From: Brevundimonas huaxiensis
GTDB taxonomy: Bacteria > Pseudomonadota > Alphaproteobacteria > Caulobacterales > Caulobacteraceae
NCBI RefSeq assembly: GCF_014218725.1
Contig: NZ_JABBJE010000003.1
Location: 186,001 to 250,000 of the forward strand
DNA: 64,000 nucleotides
Reading direction: 5' to 3'
Shown here: positions 56,726 through 64,000 of the stretch, piece after piece
Position numbering within the stretch: position 1 is the first letter of the stretch
How the letters are laid out: each line of letters begins with the position of its first letter
Translations under genes and position numbers: made by a program
The notes under the pieces: generated by a model
What the model was told of the DNA's origin: nothing
The model's database searches: none
What the model saw: only the letters and a program-made list of their open reading frames with translations

Positions 56726-59182
56726 TTAGAAATTGTAGCTCAGACGGCCGTAGAAGAAGCGGCCGTTGAAGCCGTAGGGCGAGTAGCTTGGATAGCCCAC
56801 CGAACCGGTCGCGCCGTTGATGTTGGTCGGCGTGGCGGTTGGATATTCGTCGGTCAGGTTGTTCACGCCGACAGCGAGCGAGACGCCGAACGGCAGGGTG
56901 TAGCGGCCCTCCAGATCCACCAGCAGCGCGTCGCCCGTTTCGTAGTCCAGGGTGGCGTTGTTGTTGGCGACCAGAACGCTGTCGTAGCTGGTGCCTTTCA
57001 AGGTCGCCCCGAAATCGCCCAGCGACCAGTCCACGCTCGCGACGATCTTCTGTTCCGGCGTGCCCTGCTCAAACGACAGTTTGGAAGAGCGGTCGAACAG
57101 GAAGGCGTCGGACGGGGCAATGGCCAGGTTGCTGGGAACGGCAGGCGTCTTTGTCACTTCGGTGGAGTTGAAGTTGCCCGCCAGTGTGAAATCGAACCGC
57201 CCGAAATCCTGCTGTGTCCGATAGCGCGCCACGACATCGACGCCGCTGGTCGAGGTGTCGACACCGTTCAGGAAAAACCGCGCGCCGGTGACGCCGAACG
57301 GAGCGAGCAGCGCCTGAATGGCAGCCGTGGACTGCGCCGTCTGGCTGGGCCGCGCAACGCCCAGCGTCTCGGAATAGATGATCCGGTCAGCGACATCGAT
57401 GCGGTAGGTGTCCACCGTCAGTTCAAAGCCTTCATGTCGGAAGACCGCGCCGAGCGAGTAGTTGGTCGAGGTCTCGGGTTCCAGCGGCTTTGAGCCCAGG
57501 GCGATCGCGATGGGATCGTCGACCCGGTACGAGCCGTTCTGCTGCAGCACCACGCCGCCCGCTGTGGCGACAAGGTTGGTGGCGATGTAGCTGAAGTACT
57601 GTTGCTGAAGGGCTGGCGATTTGAAGCCCGTCGAAATGGCGCCACGCAGGGCGAAGGCCTCGGTGAAGTCGTAGCGTCCCGAAATCTTGCCCGTGAACTG
57701 ATCGCCGAAGTCGGAATAGTCCTCGTAGCGCCCGGCCAGACCGACACTGAACTGTTCGGAGAACTTGCCCTCCAGATCGATGTAGGCGCTGATGTTGTTG
57801 CGATCGACATCGACCGCATTGGATGGCGCAAAGCCGGGGAAGCCCTGCGATCCGGCGCCGCCGGCCGTGACGGGGCCCTTGTTGTAGGATGTCGGTTCGC
57901 CTGCGGTGACGTTGAAGTCCTCGCGTCGGTATTCGACGCCGAAGGCGACGTTGAGCGGTTCGTACAGGTTCGCTTCGATCTGTTTGACCGCATCCACGCC
58001 GATGGTCAGTTGACCGTAGCTGAGGCCGCCGGCGTCGAACTGGGTCTGAGACGCGGCGCCATAGGAGGCGTTCAGTGAGTTCAGGACGCGATAATCCAGC
58101 TCATTACGCCCATAGCCGACCGAGATGTCCCAGTCGAAGCCGGCGGCGGGGCCTTTCAGGCCGCCATATATATTGTAGTCGTCGATGTCGGCGGCGATGA
58201 TCGGCAGGAAGCCATTGGGATAGATGGCGGTGACGTTGTTGGAGTTGTTGAAGGCGCGGGCAGTCGCCGCAGCCTCGGACTTGCGCTTCTGATAGCCGCC
58301 GAAGGCGTAGGCTTCCCATTCGCCGCCAAGCGGTTTGCCGGCGTTGAAATAGCCGGTGTAGGCTTCGGTATAGGGATCGCCGAAGCGACCGATGACGGTG
58401 GTCGCACTGCCTCCGTTGACGGCGGTGGTCGCGGCGTAGTCGGAGCGATTGGTGGGCTGGCGTTTCTGGACTTCGCCCGAAAGGGTCAGGAAACCGTCGC
58501 CGAACAGGGGCAGGCCGATCCAGCCAGCGAGCGAGGTCTGTTCGCCGTCGCGGCGGCTGTGCTCGCCGCGCGCGGTCGTGAAGTCGGTATCGTAGATGCC
58601 GTAGTTGGCGGTGATGCCGCCGCCGCTCGACGCCTGGCGCAGACGCAGATTGATGACGCCGGCGATGGCGTCGGCGCCGTACTGCGCCGAAGCGCCGTCA
58701 CGCAGGACTTCGACCGAGCCGAGGCTGATTGACGGAATCGTATTCAGGTCGAAGGCGGTGGAGCCACGGCCAAGCGCGCCGTTGACATTGACCAAGGCGC
58801 CGACATGGCCGCGCTGACCGTTGATCAGGACCAGGGTCTGGTCAGGAGCCAGACCGCGCAGGGTTGCTGGACGAACGTGATCCGAGCCGTCGGAAATGGC
58901 GGGACGAGGGAAGTTGATGGACGGGGCGGTGGCGGCGAGGGCGGCGGCCAGCTCTGTGCCGGTGCCCTGTTTCGCCAAAGTTTCGCCGGTGATGACATCG
59001 ACCGGCGCGACGCTGTCGAGCCTGCTGCGCCCAACGGTGCGCGTGCCGGTGACGACGATCTCATCGACATCGGTGGCCTCGCTTGGCGAAGGGGTGGTCT
59101 GGGCGAACGCCGATGAGGCGATGAAGAGCGCGCTGGTGGAGGCGAAGGCCAACAGGGCCTGACGACCGTATCCGAGTTTCAT
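56726..59182 (-). CDS. TonB-dependent receptor (tandem paralogue 2)
   Basis: 818 residues: signal peptide ending SAFAQ, DEIVVTGTRTVGRSRLDSVA, plug with APDQTLVLINGQRGHVGALV and VLRDGASAQYGADAIAGVIN, and a barrel ending FFYGRLSYNF. The ATG at 59182 gives MKLGYGRQALLAF; the frame from 59287 has no signal-like start. It shares long blocks with the receptor at 53961-56384. Substrate unknown. Confidence 0.92.
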   Translation of the reverse strand: MKLGYGRQALLAFASTSALFIASSAFAQTTPSPSEATDVDEIVVTGTRTVGRSRLDSVAPVDVITGETLAKQGTGTELAAALAATAPSINFPRPAISDGSDHVRPATLRGLAPDQTLVLINGQRGHVGALVNVNGALGRGSTAFDLNTIPSISLGSVEVLRDGASAQYGADAIAGVINLRLRQASSGGGITANYGIYDTDFTTARGEHSRRDGEQTSLAGWIGLPLFGDGFLTLSGEVQKRQPTNRSDYAATTAVNGGSATTVIGRFGDPYTEAYTGYFNAGKPLGGEWEAYAFGGYQKRKSEAAATARAFNNSNNVTAIYPNGFLPIIAADIDDYNIYGGLKGPAAGFDWDISVGYGRNELDYRVLNSLNASYGAASQTQFDAGGLSYGQLTIGVDAVKQIEANLYEPLNVAFGVEYRREDFNVTAGEPTSYNKGPVTAGGAGSQGFPGFAPSNAVDVDRNNISAYIDLEGKFSEQFSVGLAGRYEDYSDFGDQFTGKISGRYDFTEAFALRGAISTGFKSPALQQQYFSYIATNLVATAGGVVLQQNGSYRVDDPIAIALGSKPLEPETSTNYSLGAVFRHEGFELTVDTYRIDVADRIIYSETLGVARPSQTAQSTAAIQALLAPFGVTGARFFLNGVDTSTSGVDVVARYRTQQDFGRFDFTLAGNFNSTEVTKTPAVPSNLAIAPSDAFLFDRSSKLSFEQGTPEQKIVASVDWSLGDFGATLKGTSYDSVLVANNNATLDYETGDALLVDLEGRYTLPFGVSLAVGVNNLTDEYPTATPTNINGATGSVGYPSYSPYGFNGRFFYGRLSYNF

Positions 59183-59454
59183 TGATAGTCCCCGACGATG
59201 CACGACAGCCCTTTGTGTCGGCGCTCGGCAGGCCGCCATGCCGTCGCCCGCGGCTGGCGTCTCGAAAGGCGCAATAATCTTGCGCATACAATCGAAACGC
59301 GAGCCGCGATTGCAGGCTGTGACCGCAATGTGACGGCGTCAAGCAAGCTTAATGTCTAGATGCCTGTTTCGAAGATCAATGATCTGGGTTTGTTGTAATC
59401 TTGTCATAGGTCAGGGTGACGATCGGCCGTTCGGTTGGCGACCGTCTGCCGCGC
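59183..59454. other. Gap upstream of the second tandem TBDR
   Basis: No supportable gene. The part 59330-59410 is AT-richer than the surroundings and probably carries the TBDR promoter (minus strand). No dyad clear enough to name was seen. Confidence 0.45.
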
Positions 59455-59457
59455 AGC

Positions 59458-59490
59458 AAAAAGGGCGCGTCCCTTGCGAGACGCGCCCTT
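59458..59490 (-). terminator. Terminator of the rpsF-rpsR-rplI operon
   Basis: Stem GGGCGCGTC / GACGCGCCC with an 8-base loop, followed on the minus strand by TTTTTGC. It lies 25 bp after the rplI stop. Confidence 0.92.
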
Positions 59491-59514
59491 GATGTCTTTC
59501 AGGATCCGGTCGGA

Positions 59515-60099
59515 TCAGGCTTCGTCGCCGAAGCCTTCTTGTTGACCGGCGCCGCCTTCGATCAGTTCCTGGGCCGATTGCTCGGCAGCCTGGCGCTCAT
59601 CGTCGAACTGGCTGCGGATCACATCCTCGCCCTTGGCTTGGCGCTCGGCCTCGTCCATCGAGCGGGCGATGTTGATCTTGACCGTGGCGCGGACCTCGGC
59701 GTGCAGGCGAACCGGCACTTCGTGGACGCCCAGGCTCTTGATCGCCGTGTTCAGGACGACCTGAGAGCGCTCGACCTTGCCGCCTTCGGCCTGGATGGCC
59801 TCGGCGACGTCGCGACCGGCGACCGAACCGTACAGATGACCGGTTTCACCGGCCTGACGGATCATGACGTAGGTCTGGCCGTCGATCTTGTCGGCGACCT
59901 TCTGAGCGTCGGCCTTGTTCTTCTCGTTGCGCTGCTCGATGGCGGCGCGGTCGAGTTCGAACGCCTTCAGGTTGGCGGCGGTGGCCCGGCGGGCCTTGTC
60001 GCGCGGCAGAAGGAAGTTGCGAGCGAAGCCGTCCTTGACAGTGACGACGTCGCCGATGGCGCCGAGGTTATCGACGCGTTCCAGCAGAACGACCTTCAT
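59515..60099 (-). CDS. rplI: 50S ribosomal protein L9
   Basis: 194 residues. The N-terminal rRNA-binding domain is clear (MKVVLLERVDNLGAIGDVVT, NFLLPRDKARRAT), then a long helix and the C-terminal domain (VGRDVAEAI-like stretch, VPVRLHAEVRATVKINIARS). A tail of about 40 residues rich in Glu/Gln follows, as in related alphaproteobacteria. Starts 1 bp after the rpsR stop. Confidence 0.97.
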   Translation of the reverse strand: MKVVLLERVDNLGAIGDVVTVKDGFARNFLLPRDKARRATAANLKAFELDRAAIEQRNEKNKADAQKVADKIDGQTYVMIRQAGETGHLYGSVAGRDVAEAIQAEGGKVERSQVVLNTAIKSLGVHEVPVRLHAEVRATVKINIARSMDEAERQAKGEDVIRSQFDDERQAAEQSAQELIEGGAGQQEGFGDEA

Positions 60100-60100
60100 C

Positions 60101-60379
60101 TCACTTCACCACGTAAGGCAGGAGGGCCAGATAGCGAGCGCGCTTGATGGCCTTGGCCAGTTCACGCTGCTTCTTCTGGGAGACGGCGGTGATGCGCGAA
60201 GGCACGATCTTGCCGCGTTCGGAGACGTAACGCTGCAGCAGCTTGACGTCCTTATAGTCGATCTTCGGCGCATTGGCGCCCGAGAACGGGCAGACCTTGC
60301 GGCGACGATAGAAGGGGCGGCGGCCGGCGGCGCCGGAGCCCGCCGGTGCGCCCGGGGTCGGGGCGGTGGTATCGGTCAT
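60101..60379 (-). CDS. rpsR: 30S ribosomal protein S18
   Basis: 92 residues. The conserved core [59 protein letters not shown] is complete. S18 binds S6 on the small-subunit platform. The first 20 residues are Thr/Pro/Gly-rich. It begins 12 bp after rpsF. Confidence 0.97.
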   Translation of the reverse strand: MTDTTAPTPGAPAGSGAAGRRPFYRRRKVCPFSGANAPKIDYKDVKLLQRYVSERGKIVPSRITAVSQKKQRELAKAIKRARYLALLPYVVK

Positions 60380-60391
60380 GTTCCGGGTTCC

Positions 60392-60778
60392 TTATTCGGC
60401 GTCGGCGGCGGCGTCGTCGCGCGGGGTGCGCTCGCGCTCACGCTCGCGTTCACGCTCGCGGCGGGCCAGCAGCGGCGACAGTTCCAGGTCGAGTTCCTCG
60501 ACGCGGACGGTCAGCCAGCGCAGCACGTCTTCGTTGATCGACAGCTGACGCTCGACTTCGGCCATGGCGGCCGGAGGGGCGTCGACGGCCAGCAGCGAAT
60601 AGTGAGCCTTGCGGTTCTTCTTCACGCGGTAGGTCAGGTTGCGCAGACCCCAGTATTCGATCTTGGCGACCGAGCCGCCACCGGCGACGATCAGATCCTT
60701 GATGGTGTCATTCAGCGCTTCGGCCTGTTGCGCCGAGATATCCTGGCGCGTCATGACCGTGTGCTCGTAAAGAGCCAT
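60392..60778 (-). CDS. rpsF: 30S ribosomal protein S6
   Basis: 128 residues. [18 protein letters not shown], the helix region and [20 protein letters not shown] are the S6 fold. The C-terminus ends in an Arg-Glu repeat ([17 protein letters not shown]) encoded by near-tandem six-base units. The ATG at 60778 has AGGGAG upstream; the frame runs back to 61759 over another gene. First gene of the operon. Confidence 0.97.
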   Translation of the reverse strand: MALYEHTVMTRQDISAQQAEALNDTIKDLIVAGGGSVAKIEYWGLRNLTYRVKKNRKAHYSLLAVDAPPAAMAEVERQLSINEDVLRWLTVRVEELDLELSPLLARRERERERERERTPRDDAAADAE

Positions 60779-60813
60779 GCGGTAGTCTCCCTTGTGGGCG
60801 TCGGCGCGGAAAC

Positions 60814-60830
60814 GACCGGGTAAGTCGGTC
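60814..60830 (-). promoter_or_regulatory. Leader hairpin of rpsF, possible S6:S18 site
   Basis: GACCG-ACTTACC-CGGTC on the minus strand forms a perfect five-base stem about 36 bp before the rpsF start. S6:S18 autoregulatory RNA motifs in other bacteria are in this place and contain exposed CCG; here CCG is only in the stem, so the link is weak. Confidence 0.3.
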
Positions 60831-60997
60831 TCCACGATGGCTCCTGGCGCGGCGGCCGGACCGAACGTCCAACCCTTTGGTGCTCCGCGACAGGACCGAA
60901 GCCCTGGAAAGCGGGCGCGTATAGGGGAAAAGGGGCGAGGAGGCAAGGATGGCGGCAGACGCTTGTGGCGCCCCGCGACCCCGCCTAAACCAGCCCC

Positions 60998-62590
60998 ATG
61001 CCGAAGCTGACGTCCGCGGTCGATCCGCAAAGCCAAAAGTACAAGTCCCTGCACGCGCACAACAGCGCCCTGGTCGCCGAGTTGCGCGACCATGTGGCCA
61101 AGGCCGCGCGCGGCGGGTCCGACAAGTCGCGCGAGCGTCACGTCGCTCGCGGCAAGCTGTTGCCGCGCGACCGGGTCGAGCGGCTGCTGGACCCCGGCTC
61201 GCCCTTCCTGGAGATCGGGCAACTGGCCGCGCACGACATGTATGACGGCGAGGCCCCGGCGGCGGGCGTCATCGCCGGGATCGGTCGGGTGTCCGGCCGC
61301 GAGGTCATGATCGTCTGCAACGATCCGACGGTGAAGGGCGGCGCCTATTTCCCCATGACGGTGAAGAAGCACCTGCGCGCCCAGGAAATCGCCGAGCAGA
61401 ACCGCCTGCCGTGCGTCTATCTGGTCGACAGCGGCGGGGCCAATCTGCCGCACCAGGCCGAGGTGTTTCCCGACCGCGACCACTTCGGCCGCATCTTCTT
61501 CAACCAGGCCCGGATGAGCGCCAAGGGCATCGCCCAGATCGCCTGCGTCATGGGCCTGTCCACCGCCGGCGGCGCCTATGTGCCGGCCATGTCGGACGAG
61601 ACGGTCATCGTCAGGAACCAGGGCGCCATCTTCCTGGCCGGCCCGCCGCTGGTGAAGGCGGCGACCGGCGAGGTCATCTCGGCGGAGGAACTGGGCGGGG
61701 CCGAAACCCACGGCCGTCGCTCGGGCGTGGTGGATCATGTCGCCGAGAACGATGAGCATGCGCTGGAAATCGTGCGCTCCATCGTCGCCAATCTAAACAC
61801 GACCAAGGCCGTCGAGATGGATGTGCGCGAACCGCGCGCGCCGGCGTTCGACGCCGAAGAGCTCTACGGCCTGATCCCCGACGACGTGCGCGCCCCTTAT
61901 GATGTGCGCGAGGTCATCGCCCGACTGGTGGACGGGTCGGAGTTCGACGAGTTCAAGAGCCTGTACGGCTCGACCCTGGTGTGCGGGTTCGCGCGCATCT
62001 GGGGCTATCCGGTCGCCATCCTGGCCAACAACGGCGTCATCTTTTCCGAAAGCGCCCAGAAGGGCGCGCACTTCATCGAACTGGCCTGCAAGCGCAAGAT
62101 TCCGCTGCTGTTCCTGCAGAACATCAGCGGCTTCATGGTCGGCGGCAAATATGAGGCAGGCGGCATCGCCAAGGACGGCGCCAAGCTGGTGACGGCCGTG
62201 GCCTCGGCCGAAGTGCCCAAGTTCACTGTCCTGATCGGCGGCAGTTTCGGGGCTGGAAACTACGGCATGTGCGGCCGGGCCTATTCGCCGCGCTTCCTGT
62301 TCACCTGGCCTAACAGCCGGATCGGGGTCATGGGCGGCGAGCAGGCCGCCAGCGTCCTGGCTACCGTGCACCGCGACGCCGACACCTGGAGCGCAGACGA
62401 CGCCGAGGCCTTCAAGGCGCCGATCCGCCAGAAGTATGAGGACGAGGGCAATCCCTATTACGCCACCGCCCGCCTGTGGGACGACGGCGTCATCGACCCG
62501 GCCCAGACCCGCGATGTGCTGGGCCTGGCCATCAGCGCCAGCCTGAACGCCCCCGTCCCGGAGACGACGTTCGGCCTGTTCCGGATGTGA
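60998..62590 (+). CDS. liuB: Methylcrotonyl-CoA carboxylase beta (carboxyltransferase) subunit
   Basis: 530 residues. The N-terminus ([40 protein letters not shown]) and the carboxyltransferase core ([56 protein letters not shown]) are those of MCC beta, not propionyl-CoA carboxylase. It moves CO2 from biotin to 3-methylcrotonyl-CoA in leucine degradation. It is divergent from rpsF. The biotin-carboxylase subunit is not in the window, so it is probably farther right or elsewhere. A large hairpin follows the stop. Confidence 0.95.
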   Translation: MPKLTSAVDPQSQKYKSLHAHNSALVAELRDHVAKAARGGSDKSRERHVARGKLLPRDRVERLLDPGSPFLEIGQLAAHDMYDGEAPAAGVIAGIGRVSGREVMIVCNDPTVKGGAYFPMTVKKHLRAQEIAEQNRLPCVYLVDSGGANLPHQAEVFPDRDHFGRIFFNQARMSAKGIAQIACVMGLSTAGGAYVPAMSDETVIVRNQGAIFLAGPPLVKAATGEVISAEELGGAETHGRRSGVVDHVAENDEHALEIVRSIVANLNTTKAVEMDVREPRAPAFDAEELYGLIPDDVRAPYDVREVIARLVDGSEFDEFKSLYGSTLVCGFARIWGYPVAILANNGVIFSESAQKGAHFIELACKRKIPLLFLQNISGFMVGGKYEAGGIAKDGAKLVTAVASAEVPKFTVLIGGSFGAGNYGMCGRAYSPRFLFTWPNSRIGVMGGEQAASVLATVHRDADTWSADDAEAFKAPIRQKYEDEGNPYYATARLWDDGVIDPAQTRDVLGLAISASLNAPVPETTFGLFRM

Positions 62591-62612
62591 TTTGGGGTGA
62601 GCGTGTGGTGTC

Positions 62613-62669
62613 AGTGAGCAAGGAGTGAGCTTGTCGCCCAGCCGGACAGCCGCTCACCCCTCGCTCACT
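62613..62669. terminator. Large imperfect hairpin between liuB and the hydratase gene
   Basis: AGTGAGCAAGGAGTGAGC (62613-62630) pairs with 62652-62669, whose reverse complement differs at 2 of 18 bases, both as G-T pairs; the loop is 21 bases. A third GTGAGCG copy is at 62597-62603. TTGCACTTTTC follows, so it may be a weak terminator, or a repeat family element. Confidence 0.5.
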
Positions 62670-62733
62670 TGCACTTTTCACTGAAGCGGCGCCGTTCGCC
62701 CCGTCGCGCGTTGATCCTTTGAAGGAGTCCCCC

Positions 62734-63633
62734 ATGACCGACAAACCGACCGAAGCCGACCTCAACGCCCTGGACGTCACCGACGCCGAGGCGGCCGAGA
62801 TCAACAGCATCGCCCAGCCGCTGGTGCCCGATGCGGCGCCGGACGCCGACGATGATCTGGTGCAGATCGATTCGACCACCGATGGCGTCGTCTTCGTCAC
62901 CATCAATCGGCCGGCCAAGAAGAACGCCTTCGACGCCGCGACCATCGCGGCCCTGCATGAGGCGTTCGAAACGCTGCATGGCGCGGACCGGGTGCGGGCC
63001 GTCTTCATTCGGGGGGCGGGCGGCACCTTCAGCGCCGGGGCCGATCTGAACTGGATGCGCGACGCCGCCGGTTGGTCCGAGAGCGACAACCGCGACGACG
63101 CCATGGGCCTGGCGAAAATGCTGAAGGCCCTGCACGACATTCCCGCCCTGACGGTGGCGGTGGTCGAGGGCAACGCCATGGGCGGCGGAGCGGGCATCGT
63201 CGCCGCCTGCGACATGGCCGTGGCGGTCGAGGGAGCGCGTTTTGCCTTCTCCGAAGTCAAGCTGGGTCTGATCCCGGCGACCATCGCCCCCTATGTGATC
63301 GAGGCCGTCGGCGCGCGCCGCGCCCGTCAGCTGTTCCTGACCGCCAACGCCTTCGACGCTGACTACGCCGCCCATGCCGGCCTGATCGACCTGGTCCTGC
63401 CCGAAGGATCGGTGGACGAGTTCATCTCGATGCTGAGCGACAGCCTGACCAACAATGCGCCGGGTGCGATGGGCGAGGCCAAGCGGCTGGTCAATGACAT
63501 CGCGCACCATAAGATCGACAACGGTCTGATGGACGAGACCGCCAAACGCATCGCCCGCGCCCGCGTGTCGGACGAGGGCCGCGAGGGCGTCGCCGCCTTC
63601 CTGGAAAAGCGCAAGGCCAGCTGGACGGTCTGA
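62734..63633 (+). CDS. liuC: Enoyl-CoA hydratase/isomerase, probable 3-methylglutaconyl-CoA hydratase
   Basis: 299 residues, crotonase fold from about residue 42 onward (VFVTINRPAKKNAFDAATIA; oxyanion hole AGGTFSAGADLNWM and VEGNAMGGGAGIVAACDMA; FSEVKLGLIPATIAPYVIEA). The SAGADLNWMRD form is that of the leucine-pathway LiuC group, and the neighbour is liuB. The first 40 residues are an unusual acidic extension (LNALDVTDAEAAEINSIAQP, DAAPDADDD) not part of the enzyme fold. GAAGGAG precedes the ATG at 62734. Function in the leucine route is inference from family and position. Confidence 0.88.
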   Translation: MTDKPTEADLNALDVTDAEAAEINSIAQPLVPDAAPDADDDLVQIDSTTDGVVFVTINRPAKKNAFDAATIAALHEAFETLHGADRVRAVFIRGAGGTFSAGADLNWMRDAAGWSESDNRDDAMGLAKMLKALHDIPALTVAVVEGNAMGGGAGIVAACDMAVAVEGARFAFSEVKLGLIPATIAPYVIEAVGARRARQLFLTANAFDADYAAHAGLIDLVLPEGSVDEFISMLSDSLTNNAPGAMGEAKRLVNDIAHHKIDNGLMDETAKRIARARVSDEGREGVAAFLEKRKASWTV

Positions 63634-63667
63634 TGCGCTGATCGGTCGCCGGAAACGGCGGCCGACT

Positions 63668-64000
63668 TCAGGCGTAGTTGAAGCTGATCGAAATCCGGTC
63701 GGCCTTGGCCAGGTTGGTCGGCACCTCGTGGCGCAGCCAGCTTTCCCACATCAGAACCGTGCCGGCCTGAGGCTGCAGATAGACGAACGGCCGCTCGGCC
63801 TCGCTCGCGTCGTCGGTCACCGACGGGCGGGCCATCATGAAGGGCAGGCGGGGGTCTTCCAGCTTCAGCGATGAGGCGCCGTCTGGCACGTCGACATAGA
63901 CCGTGCCCGACAGGAAGGCGTGCGGATGGATGTGGCCAGTATGGCCGCCGCCGGGCTTCAGGATGTTGACCCATAGATTGTCGAGGCGGGGTTTGCGCGC
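63668..64000 (-). CDS. 2OG-Fe(II) oxygenase-family protein (partial, N-terminus beyond window)
   Basis: The C-terminal 110 residues are visible, running in from the right edge. They carry GGHTGHIHPHAFLSGTVYVD (probable His ligand region), then VYLQPQAGTVLMWESWLRHE (second His) and end RISISFNYA. This is the double-stranded beta-helix pattern of the TIGR02466-type putative 2OG-Fe(II) oxygenases. The substrate is unknown. Convergent with the hydratase gene, 34 bp away. Confidence 0.85.
   Translation of the reverse strand, partial: ARKPRLDNLWVNILKPGGGHTGHIHPHAFLSGTVYVDVPDGASSLKLEDPRLPFMMARPSVTDDASEAERPFVYLQPQAGTVLMWESWLRHEVPTNLAKADRISISFNYA

Overview
The window looks like chromosome from a high-GC, free-living alphaproteobacterium of the Caulobacterales, most like Brevundimonas or Caulobacter. 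The clues are the large TonB-dependent receptors (TBDRs) linked to polysaccharide enzymes, the gene orders dnaB-alr, radA-cvpA-purF-SDR, TPR protein-bamB-der and rpsF-rpsR-rplI, an HWE-type histidine kinase, and a valine-degradation operon behind a LysR regulator. The genus is inference. I saw no tRNA, rRNA, CRISPR array, transposase or phage gene.

Left end (1-4521): a copper-type P1B ATPase, cut by the window edge, is divergent from a csoR repressor gene with two CsoR-like operators between them. A DUF305 metal-locus gene follows, but after about 106 codons it runs into the 3' half of an unrelated TBDR gene. Both genes are broken at this junction (about 2935-2985).

Pectin block (2985-9723): the TBDR remnant, a GH105-DUF4861 fusion, a GH28 polygalacturonase and a PL10 pectate lyase. 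Next come a DUF2231 membrane protein and a PQQ-type sugar dehydrogenase lipoprotein (9907-11636), then a small TonB-C-like protein.

Valine block (12211-17851): a LysR regulator divergent from mmsA, an acyl-CoA dehydrogenase, 3-hydroxyisobutyryl-CoA hydrolase and mmsB, a complete route from isobutyryl-CoA to propionyl-CoA.

Glucan block (18128-34031), the most interesting part: a LacI regulator, an Oar-like TBDR, a Glycoamylase/GH144-type enzyme (family known for beta-1,2-glucan), a binding-protein ABC importer, a 1071-residue secreted six-hairpin-type glycosidase of unassigned family, a divergent UgpC/MalK-type ATPase and a second TBDR. LacI-type palindromes (core GTAACCGGTTAC) lie before the LacI gene and between the ATPase and the second TBDR; a weaker copy lies between the two divergent pectin genes. 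A strong terminator sits directly behind the first TBDR, so the downstream glucan genes probably depend on read-through.

Middle (34100-41150): a membrane protein, an orphan regulator with two winged-helix segments, an HWE kinase, an ArsC/YffB-like reductase, an endonuclease/exonuclease/phosphatase lipoprotein, small DUF proteins, an ECF-like sigma factor with a membrane partner, and panB.

Housekeeping part (41230-53323): TPR protein, bamB, der, a NUDIX hydrolase, then on the minus strand SDR, purF, cvpA, radA, alr and dnaB, with a Yip1-type membrane protein between radA and alr.

Right end (53435-64000): a small secreted protein, two tandem paralogous TBDRs with similar terminators, the rpsF-rpsR-rplI operon, the start of a leucine/isovalerate operon (methylcrotonyl-CoA carboxylase beta subunit and a methylglutaconyl-CoA hydratase-like protein), and a 2OG-Fe(II) oxygenase cut by the right edge.
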